From the NCBI RefSeq assembly GCF_013426735.1, contig NZ_AP023274.1, positions 1 to 64,000 on the forward strand: DNA of 64,000 bases. The letters are read 5' to 3'. The notes beneath the pieces were generated by a model. That model was not told the DNA's origin. It did not search any database and was given only the letters and a program-made list of their open reading frames with translations. The position numbers were made by a program, and so were the translations under genes. Positions 53,177-62,002 of this stretch are shown here, piece after piece. Numbering within the stretch: the stretch's first letter is position 1; every line of letters begins with the position of its first letter. Source of the DNA: Agrobacterium vitis (GTDB lineage: Bacteria > Pseudomonadota > Alphaproteobacteria > Rhizobiales > Rhizobiaceae).

Positions 53177-54400
53177 TCAGAACGGGCTGAGCGGGGCAAG
53201 CCCGAAGTGAAGGCGTGCAGCGTTGACGGCCGTGCGCGACCGTTGCTGAACAAAATGGGTTTTCTGCACCGCCGCATCTCGATAAATACGGGCGAGCATG
53301 GATTGCTTGGCCCCGGTGCTCGTGCCCGCCGTGGTGAAGATGATTTCCAACCCGTCCCAAGCAAGGCGGCAGGCCTCCTGGGCGGCAGCAAAGAGCCGTC
53401 TGTCGGTCTCTTCAGTAAAACCTTCGCCAGTCTCCTGATGCAGGCTGCACGCTTCCAGATAGCGTTCCGTCACCTTCAAGAGAAGCGCTTCGGCGGAATC
53501 GATCTTGGTTTGGGCATCGCCATAATATTGCTGGAACTCATGGCTCTCGTACAAACGCTGCTTTGATGAGAAGCGCATCGGCTTGTTGCGCAAGATGTCT
53601 TCGAAAATATCGAGCGCACCCTTTACAGCGCCGACCACGACCGCACCCAGCTCAATCACAAAATACGATGCTTTGCGGCCGTTATACATTGGGTTTGCAT
53701 GCACCGCCGCGCCACGCTCGCCGCGCCACATGACGATGGGAGCGGTACGATATTCCGGCACAAAAACATCCTTGACGACCAGCCGACGAGAGCCGGTGCC
53801 CTGCATCCCAATCATGTCCCAGTTATTGACGATTTCATAATCAGAACGGTCAACCAGCATCAATCGGGGCGTCATGCTGCCGTCGGCTTCCGGTGTCAGA
53901 CCACTGACCATTGCATGGGTCGAGACATCGCAACCTGATGCATAATCCCAACCGCCGCTGACACGAAATCCGCCCTTTTCAAGCGTCACCGGAACTGGCG
54001 ACCCAACCGAGGGACACCGATAATCACCGTCATCGCCATAGGCTTCGATCTGTGCCCGTTCGCTGAAATCAGCCAGCATGATAGGATGGCCTGACACAAG
54101 CGCCAGAACCCAGCCGCTTGAAGGGCAGCCGCGGGCGATTTCCATCATCACCTTCACGTAAGTGGTCAGGTCAAATTCGTAGCCACCGAAACGGCGCGGC
54201 TGGACAACACGATAAAAACCAGCCCGCATGAACTCCTGATGGGTAACCTCCAGCAGGCGCCCACCGGCCTCGGCATCCGCCTGGCGCGCTCTGAGTGTGC
54301 CGATCATGGCCGTCGCTCGCGCGATCATCTCATCTGGCTGCAAGTTCGGCTCCGGCGGCTCCAATCCAACAGTTTCGAACTTTCGCTCAACATTTACCAT
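53177..54400 (-). CDS. Acyl-CoA dehydrogenase-fold flavin monooxygenase (HsaA/DszC-like)
   Basis: A 407-residue protein of the group D flavin monooxygenases, which have an acyl-CoA dehydrogenase fold and use reduced flavin from a separate reductase. FYRVVQPRRFGGYEFDLTTY, EIARGCPSSGWVLALVSGHP and QGTGSRRLVVKDVFVPEYRT are typical of HsaA-like phenol hydroxylases. It is the first gene of a six-gene operon. No reductase gene is next to it, so the partner must come from elsewhere (the flavin-reductase-like gene at 15277 is one option). Confidence 0.87.
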   Translation of the reverse strand: MVNVERKFETVGLEPPEPNLQPDEMIARATAMIGTLRARQADAEAGGRLLEVTHQEFMRAGFYRVVQPRRFGGYEFDLTTYVKVMMEIARGCPSSGWVLALVSGHPIMLADFSERAQIEAYGDDGDYRCPSVGSPVPVTLEKGGFRVSGGWDYASGCDVSTHAMVSGLTPEADGSMTPRLMLVDRSDYEIVNNWDMIGMQGTGSRRLVVKDVFVPEYRTAPIVMWRGERGAAVHANPMYNGRKASYFVIELGAVVVGAVKGALDIFEDILRNKPMRFSSKQRLYESHEFQQYYGDAQTKIDSAEALLLKVTERYLEACSLHQETGEGFTEETDRRLFAAAQEACRLAWDGLEIIFTTAGTSTGAKQSMLARIYRDAAVQKTHFVQQRSRTAVNAARLHFGLAPLSPF

Positions 54401-54660
54401 TAACGCACCTCACCCTCCGCATGAGCCCTCGCAATTTTAGCGAGCACTCTCCTGAGGATGATTTGAAACCCGCCATTGGCAATCGACAACAAGGGTCAAG
54501 GCCATGTCCGGTATGTGTACACGGATACATCTGCCGGACGCCTGCGTCAGCCAAGATGTAGGGTGCTGCTGAAGGCTTTAGTGTTCAAGTCACGCAGTTA
54601 AATGGTTAATTGCGCCCGTCTCCGATATTCGGAACGTTCTCGATATCAAGAGGTCGCCCA
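54401..54660. promoter_or_regulatory. Divergent region, monooxygenase operon and MFS transporter
   Basis: No gene is seen. A near palindrome GATATTCGGAAC / GTTCTCGATATC centred near 54638 lies about 20 bases before the transporter start and could be an operator. Confidence 0.4.
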
Positions 54661-55908
54661 ATGAGGCTGTTTCCATTTCATTCCACACATCCTCGGTATG
54701 GCCGAGCCATCCTGGCCGCATGCTCGCTTATCCTATGCATGAACGCGGCGTTTCCCATCTACGGTGCAAGCGTGATCAACACGTCCATGGTCACATCGCT
54801 GGGCTGGGATCGCAGTCTCCTCGGGCTGCTCGTGTCCGTCAACATGGCCGTTACCGGCATTACAGCGCCGCTCGTCGGTTCCGCAGTCAATCGCTTTGGT
54901 GCGCGCCTCGTGCTGATCGCAGGCAGCCTGTTGCTGCTGCTTGGAGCGAGCGCAATGGCTTTCTGGGTTGAAAAGCCGTGGCAGGTCGTCGTTGCATTTG
55001 GCATCCTCATGGGATTGGCCATGAGTGCTGGTGGTTTCGTTGCCAATCAGGCTTGTGTCGCAGCCTGGTTTGATAAAAAGCGGGCTCGGGCCTTTGCGGT
55101 GCTTTATGCCACAATGGGCGTTGGCGGTTTTGTTGCGGCACCGCTGATCAGTCGGTCCATTGCCCTTAGCGATTGGCGCGCCGGATGGCTGGTCTTCATC
55201 GGTGCCGGAGCCCTGGCTTTGTTTCTGGCAATCTTCGTTGTGCGCGATACGCCACCGGGCGCAAGCGGTGCCGATGTTGCGAAATTCGCACAATTCGACG
55301 CTTCAGGAGACCAGAAGGGATCGGTCTATAAATCGCCGGCACTGTGGCTGGTGATCACATGCATTGTCACGGCTGGTGCCGGATGTTCATTCTACATCGC
55401 CCATGGCTTGGCGCTTCTGCATGATTCCAGCTTTGCCCCGACGGATGCAGCAGCATCACTATCCTTGATGGCCGCCTCGACCTTGCTGGGCAACTTCGCC
55501 GTTGGAGCTTTCAGTGAGCGTTTGGGAACCCGCAATATTCTCGCGGCTGGCCTCCTTGTCTTTGCTTTGGGTATATTGACACTCGGTTACGCTCATAACT
55601 CAATCATGCTCTATGCCTATGCCGTCTTGTTGGGCGCGGGCTATGGTGCGGTGCAGGTAAGCTCAATGGCCCTGCTGAGCGAAACCTTTGATTCACGGCA
55701 TTTTGCTGCGGTCTCCGGCTTTGCGATTTCAATGATGACGATCGCAAGCGCTGTCGCGCCAATCGTTGTCGGACAGTTGTTCGATCACACCCATACCTAT
55801 ATGCCAAGCGTCCTGACCATTGCAGCGCTGAATGGTATTGCCGCAGTGCTGATGGCAACCAATCGTCGGGCTTTTTTGTCCGGCACCCCCCAGGTACACG
55901 CCACCTAA
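54661..55908 (+). CDS. Major facilitator superfamily transporter
   Basis: Inner-membrane carrier of 415 residues with about twelve hydrophobic segments, of the MFS monocarboxylate-type branch. The loop motif GSAVNRFGARLVLIAG and the TM5 region MGVGGFVAAPLI are family-like. ATG 54661 follows AGAGG; the longer frame from 54610 is less likely. Its divergence from the degradation operon suggests uptake or export of the aromatic or acid substrate. Substrate unknown. Confidence 0.87.
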   Translation: MRLFPFHSTHPRYGRAILAACSLILCMNAAFPIYGASVINTSMVTSLGWDRSLLGLLVSVNMAVTGITAPLVGSAVNRFGARLVLIAGSLLLLLGASAMAFWVEKPWQVVVAFGILMGLAMSAGGFVANQACVAAWFDKKRARAFAVLYATMGVGGFVAAPLISRSIALSDWRAGWLVFIGAGALALFLAIFVVRDTPPGASGADVAKFAQFDASGDQKGSVYKSPALWLVITCIVTAGAGCSFYIAHGLALLHDSSFAPTDAAASLSLMAASTLLGNFAVGAFSERLGTRNILAAGLLVFALGILTLGYAHNSIMLYAYAVLLGAGYGAVQVSSMALLSETFDSRHFAAVSGFAISMMTIASAVAPIVVGQLFDHTHTYMPSVLTIAALNGIAAVLMATNRRAFLSGTPQVHAT

Positions 55909-56262
55909 ATGGTTGAGGGGCGGCGCACGCGCCCGCCCGGCCTCACAGGCGTGGTGACGCACTCGTAACGGGATCAGGTTGCGATGAAAGAACAGGAGAA
56001 GGTCGACGGTGGCGAAAGCCAGGTCGGCCTTCTCCTGTTTGGGCAGGCCACTTCCACGGAACCCTATTCTGCTGAGTGCCGACACAACCCATGCCAAGCA
56101 AACTGCTTGAAGCCTCGGCACCGCAACCGTGCTTGATACCCCATCCGACCTTCATTGGTTTGCCGCTTGCTCCGAGCATTTCGAGGTGCTGAATGAACAT
56201 CTGCGTCACTCTTTGACGTTTGTCATGGACCATCCAAACCCTATCGCCGCATGTCATCCACA
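55909..56262. other. Intergenic region with no assignable gene
   Basis: The 350-base region between the transporter and the SRPBCC terminator carries no recognisable protein. Open frames on the minus strand look like non-coding chance frames. It contains the hairpin at 55993-56037. Confidence 0.4.
55993..56037 (+). ncRNA. Long hairpin with GAAA tetraloop (candidate RNA element)
   Basis: Fifteen bases CAGGAGAAGGTCGAC pair with the 3' arm GTCGGCCTTCTCCTG (one G-T pair), then a 2x1 internal loop, then TGGC-GAAA-GCCA with a GNRA-type loop. It lies 85 bases after the transporter stop. It may be a terminator of that gene, or a structured RNA; it lacks a long T-run, with only TTT after the stem. 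Confidence 0.5.
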
Positions 56263-56294
56263 AAGAAAAACCGCCGCTCTTGCGAGCGGCGGTT
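56263..56294 (-). terminator. Rho-independent terminator of the SRPBCC operon
   Basis: On the minus strand AACCGCCGCTC, loop, GAGCGGCGGTT followed by TTTCTTT. It is 34 bases after the stop of the SRPBCC gene and closes the racemase-thiolase-CoA transferase operon. Confidence 0.85.
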
Positions 56295-56327
56295 CAAATG
56301 ACCCGGTATTGAAATTCTGCTCAGATC

Positions 56328-56756
56328 TCAGGCTTCTTCAAACTTGTCCTTCAGCCCCTGCAAGGCACCGGAGATGTCACTGCCAATTCCCTTTTCTGCC
56401 ATTTCCTGGATCGCACTCGGCACCTCAACGGCAATACTATACTCAACTTTAGAGCCCGCACCTGACTCACCCACAACGAATGTCGCCAGAAAACCTTCGA
56501 GCTTCGGCGCACCGGGTGGCAGATCCTGGTTCGGAACCATTTCGTAAGCAAGTGTGCGCTTTTCATTGTCAAGCACAGCAATGCGGTCAAGAACAGTGTT
56601 GCCGCGCTTCATCTTGACAATGCGCTCACCCTTGGCTGGCCCCGGAGCCGTGGATTCAATGTGGGGTTGCCAAGCATGAAAATTGTAAAAATCGCTGATG
56701 AATGTCCAGACTTCCGCAGCGGGTGCCTTCAACTCGACTGACTGAGATAGTTTCAT
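56328..56756 (-). CDS. SRPBCC-family protein (polyketide cyclase-like)
   Basis: START/Bet v 1-fold protein of 142 residues, with MKLSQSVELKAPAAEVWTFI and the typical closing helix IGSDISGALQGLKDKFEEA. Members bind hydrophobic ligands or act as cyclases and dehydratases on aromatic or polyketide-like substrates. ATG 56756 follows GGGAGAAG. It is the last gene of the minus-strand operon. Function in the pathway is unknown; ligand binding is a guess. Confidence 0.85.
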   Translation of the reverse strand: MKLSQSVELKAPAAEVWTFISDFYNFHAWQPHIESTAPGPAKGERIVKMKRGNTVLDRIAVLDNEKRTLAYEMVPNQDLPPGAPKLEGFLATFVVGESGAGSKVEYSIAVEVPSAIQEMAEKGIGSDISGALQGLKDKFEEA

Positions 56757-56868
56757 TGTCTTCTCCCTTGTTATTTCCGTTCCGGAACGAAACGGAAGAT
56801 TAAAAAAATCGTCCCCACCTTTGTTCACACCACCGCCTGATGCCGACCCAATGGCGGCATCAGGCCGC

Positions 56869-58254
56869 TCACATCACCTCGAGTGATTGTGCAAATGTGA
56901 TGTCGATCGGTGTCAGCGCACGAATTTCATCTGGCGTGAATCCTTCTGCAATCGCAGTCACTTCAAAGCCATTTCCCTGACGCACCAGCAGCGCAAGGTC
57001 AGTCACCACCGTATCGACACACGCAAGCGCGCTGAGCGGATAGGAACATTCGCGCACAAATTTTGGCTTACCCTTGCCATCGCAATGTTCCATGAGAACG
57101 ATAACCTTGCTCCCGGAAGATGCGAGATCCATAGCGCCGCCAATGCCCCCACCGGATTGGCCCGGTACGGCCCAATTGGCGAGATCACCCTTTTCACTGA
57201 CCTGATAGGCCCCCAGAAGGATCGCCGACAGCTTTCCTGATCGCGCAATTTCAAAGGAGGCTACGCTGTCGAACAACGCACCACCGGGTCGCATTTTGAT
57301 GAAGTTTCCTGCCGCATCGAAAAAATCGACATCAAATTGCGTAGGATCCTGCAGCAGATCGTAACCGAGAGCCCCATTCTCCGCGTGAAGAAAGATGGAT
57401 TTGTCCTGCGTGTGCCCAGCAACCAGCGTGGGCAGGCCTGAGCCAAGATTGACATAGGCACCTTCGGGCAAGAGTGCAGCAGCACGCTTTGCCATATTCG
57501 TGCGGGTTAAGGCTGGTTTGCCGAAATATTCCCGCCCGCTCTCAGGCGCACGGCGGCCCATACGGCCCGCAGGGGCCGGATATTTGGCAACCGTCTGCAC
57601 GACGCGCGAAACAAAAATACCCGGCAAGCCGACGCGTTCGGGCGAGATTTCGCCAGCTTCAACAATGTGCTCCACCTCAACGATGGTCAATTTCGCCGCC
57701 CTGGCAAAGCTGGCATGAAAATGCGCACTGCTGCCGCGAAATTCGACATTGCCGAAACGGTCAGCGCGGTATCCACGGATCAGCGCAACATCAACGGGCA
57801 GAGCATGTTCGAGAACATAATCCCGCTCGCCAAAGCGCCGTACTTCCTTGCCCTCCTGGAGAGGAGTTCCGACAGTGACGGGGCTATAGAAAGCAGGCAA
57901 ACCGGCACCCGCCGCCCGCAGTCTCTCCACGAGAATGCCCTGTGGCACCATTTCAAGTGCAATCTCGCCTGCCGCAATCTTTTCCTCTTCCGGCGAAGGC
58001 ATGCCCGGGCGGACGGAGAAAGACAGAACAAGCCTGCTTACCTGACCGTTCTGCACCAGGATCTGCGGGCGAAAATCGCCTCCCGCCCCCAGAGAATTCG
58101 CGATGATGGCGAGATTCTTGGCCCCTTGTGCCTGCAACGCCAACACCAGGCTGTTGGGATAGGAATGGCCAACGCCAAAGCCAGCAATTGCAATCGATGC
58201 GCCGTCCTTGATATCCGCAACAGCGTCACTGGTACTTTCGAAGACCTTGTTCAA
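56869..58254 (-). CDS. Fused CoA transferase (alpha and beta subunits)
   Basis: Family I CoA transferase of 461 residues with both subunits in one chain: an alpha part (SIAIAGFGVGHSYPNSLVLA) and, after residue 240, a beta part (AKRAAALLPEGAYVNLGSGL) with the catalytic glutamate in FLHAENGALGYD. It moves CoA between a short acyl-CoA and an acid such as 3-oxoadipate or another dicarboxylate. It may activate the acid made by the upstream genes. It follows the DUF35 gene after 41 bases. Confidence 0.88.
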   Translation of the reverse strand: MNKVFESTSDAVADIKDGASIAIAGFGVGHSYPNSLVLALQAQGAKNLAIIANSLGAGGDFRPQILVQNGQVSRLVLSFSVRPGMPSPEEEKIAAGEIALEMVPQGILVERLRAAGAGLPAFYSPVTVGTPLQEGKEVRRFGERDYVLEHALPVDVALIRGYRADRFGNVEFRGSSAHFHASFARAAKLTIVEVEHIVEAGEISPERVGLPGIFVSRVVQTVAKYPAPAGRMGRRAPESGREYFGKPALTRTNMAKRAAALLPEGAYVNLGSGLPTLVAGHTQDKSIFLHAENGALGYDLLQDPTQFDVDFFDAAGNFIKMRPGGALFDSVASFEIARSGKLSAILLGAYQVSEKGDLANWAVPGQSGGGIGGAMDLASSGSKVIVLMEHCDGKGKPKFVRECSYPLSALACVDTVVTDLALLVRQGNGFEVTAIAEGFTPDEIRALTPIDITFAQSLEVM

Positions 58255-58295
58255 TGCCTCCTCCTTCCACTACATCTAAAATTGAATTCGGCAAA

Positions 58296-58718
58296 TCAGG
58301 CCGGTGTGAATCGTGGGAGAGCGGTGGCGTCGCTGCTATTGTGAAACACGACCTTTACGCGCTGACCTATGCGCAGCGTTTCCCGGCTATAGTCGACGAG
58401 GTTACTGAGCATGCGCACGCCCTCATCAAGGTCGATCAGCGCAAGAATGTAGCCCGGCGTCTCACGATAGGCACCCTCACCTTTCATGACTTCCGTGAAG
58501 CTATAGATTTCGCCCAAGCCGGACGCTTCACGCCAGTCAAGCTCAAAGCTACCGCACGCGGTGCAGAATGCTTTTGGATACCAAACCGGCTTCGCACAAT
58601 GCGTACAGAACGGCAGCAGCAACTTGCCTTTTCGGGCATTCGTCCAGAACGGTTCTGTTTCCGGGAAAACCACCGGCACAGGAATGGGAAGCGCTTGCAC
58701 TTCTTGACGGTCTTCCAT
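58296..58718 (-). CDS. DUF35 Zn-ribbon/OB-fold protein
   Basis: A 140-residue protein with a zinc ribbon CTHC...CTAC around residues 38-55 and a C-terminal OB fold (GYILALIDLDEGVRMLSNL). DUF35 proteins form complexes with thiolase-like or MaoC partners, for example in steroid side-chain degradation. Its ATG shares bases with the stop of the thiolase gene (TAATG), so the two are translationally coupled, and it is the likely partner of the thiolase-like protein. Confidence 0.88.
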   Translation of the reverse strand: MEDRQEVQALPIPVPVVFPETEPFWTNARKGKLLLPFCTHCAKPVWYPKAFCTACGSFELDWREASGLGEIYSFTEVMKGEGAYRETPGYILALIDLDEGVRMLSNLVDYSRETLRIGQRVKVVFHNSSDATALPRFTPA

Positions 58719-59869
58719 TATGCGTCCTCCTGACCCAATACCAGCGTAACGCTGGCGTGCCGCGACATGCCGCCGCCGGTTCCGTGCGCCAGTGCTATGG
58801 TGCAGTTTTTGACCTGTGTATTTGGATTGGCTTCGCCCCGCAGCTGGCGCACCGCTTCGATGGTTCGCACCATACCGCCTTGGTAGCCCGGATGGTTGTT
58901 GCAGAGGCCACCGCCATCGGTGTTGATCGGGAGCAGGCCATCAAGCCCCAGCGCGCCGCTGGCAACGAATGCGCCACCCTCACCTTTCCCGCAAAAGCCG
59001 AGATCCTCCAAAGTCATGATGACGGTGATGGTGAAGGAGTCGTAAATCGAGGCATACCGAACGTCTCGAGGGCTGACGCCCGCCTCAGTGAATGCACGGG
59101 GTCCTGAAAGCGCCGCTGCCGTGCTGGCAAAATCGCTTGGGCCATCTCCACCATGCCGGATCGCTTCGGCATGACCCAAAAGCTTGACACTCTGGCGCTT
59201 CAAGCTTCGCGCGATTTCAGGAGCAACAAGAACAAGAGCGCCGCCACCGTCAGTCACGACGCAGCAATCGAGCCGATGAAGGGGGTCCGCAATGATTGGT
59301 GAATTCACAACATCGTCGATTGAAACGAGCTTGCGCAACAGCGCATTTGGATTGTGTTGCGCATAGGCCGCCGCCGCAACTTTAACGGCGGCGAGCTGTT
59401 CTGCTGTTGTACCGTATTCATGCATATGCCGACGCGCAGCCAGCGCATAAATGGCCGCATTGGTTTCGCCATAGACCGTCTCGAAGGGAAATTCCGGTGT
59501 ATCCGCCGTATGTTTGGCACCGCGAAGGACACCCCGCACCTTGGCCCCTTGCGTGATGAGGGCAACCTTGCACTTTCCTGCGGCAATGGCAGCAGCGGCA
59601 TGGCCGACATGCGCCATATAGGAGGAGCCCCCGGTAAAGGTGGAATCGATGTAATTCAATCTCAGGCCGAGATATTCGGCCATGGAAATGCCGCCGAACC
59701 CCAATTGGCCATTGCTGAAATAACCATCCACGTCTTTGATGGACAGGCCCGCGTCGCTAAGTGCGCCCATCGCACATTCTGCATGGATTTGCTGCACGGA
59801 ATGGTCAGGCAGATTGCGGCCCGGATGCTCGTAGGCCCCAACAATGAAGGCCTTGCCACGGATACTCAT
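58718..59869 (-). CDS. Thiolase-like (SCP2/Ltp2-type) protein lacking the active-site cysteine
   Basis: A 383-residue thiolase-fold protein. Where thiolases carry the nucleophilic Cys (CxSG) this protein has NYIDSTFTGGSSYMAHVGHA, without a cysteine; the C-terminal CTIALAHGTGGGMSR segment is kept. Such Cys-less proteins, paired with DUF35, act as retro-aldolases in steroid side-chain degradation (Ltp2 with ChsH2). ATG 59869 is preceded by GGGGAAA. It follows the racemase-fold gene by 16 bases. A retro-aldol or retro-Claisen step is therefore proposed, not thiolysis. Confidence 0.85.
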   Translation of the reverse strand: MSIRGKAFIVGAYEHPGRNLPDHSVQQIHAECAMGALSDAGLSIKDVDGYFSNGQLGFGGISMAEYLGLRLNYIDSTFTGGSSYMAHVGHAAAAIAAGKCKVALITQGAKVRGVLRGAKHTADTPEFPFETVYGETNAAIYALAARRHMHEYGTTAEQLAAVKVAAAAYAQHNPNALLRKLVSIDDVVNSPIIADPLHRLDCCVVTDGGGALVLVAPEIARSLKRQSVKLLGHAEAIRHGGDGPSDFASTAAALSGPRAFTEAGVSPRDVRYASIYDSFTITVIMTLEDLGFCGKGEGGAFVASGALGLDGLLPINTDGGGLCNNHPGYQGGMVRTIEAVRQLRGEANPNTQVKNCTIALAHGTGGGMSRHASVTLVLGQEDA

Positions 59870-59885
59870 GTCATTTCCCCAATGT

Positions 59886-60641
59886 TTACGCGGGCAAGTG
59901 TTTGGTGAACAAACGACCAAAGGCCTCGGGGCTATCGTTCAGCCCAGCATTGCGCAGGCACCACCAGAGCATTGCCTGATTGCTGGTCAGCACCGGCACA
60001 CCAAGATCACACTCAAGCGTCGCGACGATATCGATGACGCGGATGGCCGTGCAGCTGAGGAAGTAAACGTCGGCACCGCAACCTGCATTGTCCAACGCCC
60101 AGCGATACCATTGACCCGGCTCCACCGATGACATCGCCTTGCCTTCGTCAAGGTCGCGCCCCACAGCGCGGACCACTTCAAAGCCGTGATGCTCAAGGAA
60201 TGCCGTCTCGCGCTCGACGACGGAGGAAATGTAGGGGGTAATCAGCGCGATGCGCTTCGCACCGAGCGCCTTAAGGCCCGCAACCACGCCGTCTGCGGTG
60301 CTGGTCGCAGGCCGCGCCGCAATCTTTTCGATCCGCTGGCGCAGCATATTTCCCATTTCCACGTCGAACGTCGAAACGGCCGTGCAGTTGAAGACAATGC
60401 GATCGACCCCAGCGTCGCACAGCAAGGGAACAGCACCTTCGATTTGCCCCGTCATTCCCAAGAGTTCTTCACGGCTACTGCCTGCGAGCTTGAGCCGGGT
60501 CGTGAGGAGTGAAACCCCCTCCGGAAGCATCCGCGTCAATTCCGGCTCAGCCACCGGGTTGCTCGATGGCAACAGCATGCCCAAACTCAGACGCCAGCCA
60601 TACCCTTTGCCCCGCCCCGAATTGGTTTCTGCATTTGCCAT
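59886..60641 (-). CDS. Asp/Glu racemase-fold enzyme (maleate isomerase/arylmalonate decarboxylase-like)
   Basis: A 251-residue enzyme of the Asp/Glu racemase superfamily. The two catalytic cysteines are visible in VFNCTAVSTFD and FLSCTAIRVID. The LSLGMLLPSSNPVAEPELTR start resembles maleate cis-trans isomerase and arylmalonate decarboxylase. ATG 60641 follows GGGAGCG. It is first in the operon and diverges from an IclR gene. A maleate-type isomerisation or malonate decarboxylation would fit the pathway. Confidence 0.86.
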   Translation of the reverse strand: MANAETNSGRGKGYGWRLSLGMLLPSSNPVAEPELTRMLPEGVSLLTTRLKLAGSSREELLGMTGQIEGAVPLLCDAGVDRIVFNCTAVSTFDVEMGNMLRQRIEKIAARPATSTADGVVAGLKALGAKRIALITPYISSVVERETAFLEHHGFEVVRAVGRDLDEGKAMSSVEPGQWYRWALDNAGCGADVYFLSCTAIRVIDIVATLECDLGVPVLTSNQAMLWWCLRNAGLNDSPEAFGRLFTKHLPA

Positions 60642-60862
60642 GTTCGCTCCCTTGATTAGGCATGCGCTTGATGGCGCACCAATGGGCGTATTTCTGACCG
60701 TGGCACGGCCCAGAGCCAACTCCCATGTCGCGCTCGTCCGCCTGGTGTCTGACCCATCCAATCCACAAAAGTTACCGTTATCGGCACCGTGCGCTCTTGG
60801 GCGCAAAGCATATTGACAGACGTTAAAATGAGTGACCAATTTGACGCGGGAGGAATAACAAC

Positions 60863-61720
60863 ATGTCAGAAAACATCAGAGCTTTGTCCCGTGGACTCAA
60901 TGTGCTTGAGTTTCTCAGCGAGACCGGTGGCGCGACCAGACAGGCCACCGTTGCCCATTTCGGGCTCTCGCGACCCACGATCTATCGTTTACTCGGTACC
61001 CTTGAAAAAAGTGGCCTTATCTCGCTTGGTGACGATGGTGTTTATCGACCGACCATTGCCACACGCGCCCTCAAGGAAGGGCTGACGGATGACGTATGGG
61101 CGCTCTGGGCGGCTGAGCCCATTCTGCTCGAGTTACAAAAGGAAGTGGTGTGGACCAGTGAGATAACCACCTTCGATGCGTACAGCTGTACAATGCTCAA
61201 GCGCGATACAACCCACTCACTAAACCCCTATCATATCAACCTGCTGGATTTTGATGACAACCACCGATCAATGCTGACAAGTGCATGCGGTCTTGCCTAT
61301 TTGGCCTTCTGCCCCCAACAACAGCGGGCGCAGATTCTCGAGCATCTCGGACATTTTGGCGATCGGACCCATTCCGATAGTCAGCGGCCTGATAGCCAGC
61401 GGGGTGCCGGTGCCCACACTCGAAATTTGATCAACAAAGTTATTAGCGACGGGTACGCTGTCGAGCAACGAAACTCGTATCCACTGATCGCGGCCATCGC
61501 CGTTCCCATTCGTTATGACAATCGTGTGCTTGCATGTCTGAGCATTGTTTGGCTTCCGCGAGCTGTAAAGCTGCAGGATGGCATCACTCAGTTTTTACCG
61601 GCTCTCAAGCGAGCACAATCTTTCATTGAACAAAAGCTCCTGGACGATGCCTCAATTGAGTATGATACGAATTTTACCGCCAAATATGTCCATCATGGGC
61701 AACAGCACGAGCTGATTTAA
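60863..61720 (+). CDS. IclR-family transcriptional regulator (2)
   Basis: A 285-residue regulator: winged helix (SRGLNVLEFLSETGGATRQA, LSRPTIYRLLGTLEKSGLIS) and IclR effector domain (GYAVEQRNSYPLIAAIAVPI). ATG 60863 is behind GGGAGG. It diverges from the racemase-thiolase-CoA transferase operon, so it is the likely regulator of that block. A TTGACA box at 60814 may be part of a promoter. Confidence 0.88.
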   Translation: MSENIRALSRGLNVLEFLSETGGATRQATVAHFGLSRPTIYRLLGTLEKSGLISLGDDGVYRPTIATRALKEGLTDDVWALWAAEPILLELQKEVVWTSEITTFDAYSCTMLKRDTTHSLNPYHINLLDFDDNHRSMLTSACGLAYLAFCPQQQRAQILEHLGHFGDRTHSDSQRPDSQRGAGAHTRNLINKVISDGYAVEQRNSYPLIAAIAVPIRYDNRVLACLSIVWLPRAVKLQDGITQFLPALKRAQSFIEQKLLDDASIEYDTNFTAKYVHHGQQHELI

Positions 61721-61785
61721 TCGAAATCCTATCCGTTTATTTTTTAAGTTTCAGGCAATAATCGAGGCAAGACACAAAACCAAAA

Positions 61786-61814
61786 TCGTCGTCCGACGGT
61801 AACCCGGACGACGA
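61786..61814 (-). terminator. Terminator-like hairpin downstream of TonB receptor and IclR
   Basis: TCGTCGTCCG and CGGACGACGA are 10-bp arms around 9 bases. On the minus strand a run ATTTTGGTTTTG follows, which suits termination of the receptor gene; the position also suits the convergent IclR gene. A second, longer imperfect hairpin (GGAAGTGC..GCACTTTCC) lies near 61938-61973. Confidence 0.55.
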
Positions 61815-62002
61815 AAAATAGTCTCTCGGAATGCGAACATTCAGCAATCAGAAGCTTATATGAGGAGGCTTTGGGCCGCATTCGTTATCGAAGCGTGCAT
61901 GTCCTCCCATGCAGGAAAATTGGTGTAACGTCCCGCGGAAGTGCACTCAGCTCACGTTGAGAATGCACTTTCCGGCGTGTCAAATTGCGCTCTTTACAAC
62001 CG

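Noticed and set aside
55729..56263. Minus-strand frames after the MFS gene
   Set aside because: They overlap the transporter or the hairpin region and show no recognisable domain; one cannot exclude a small gene but nothing supports it.
60250..60816. A 188-codon plus-strand frame
   Set aside because: It is antisense to the racemase-fold gene, which has clear catalytic motifs.
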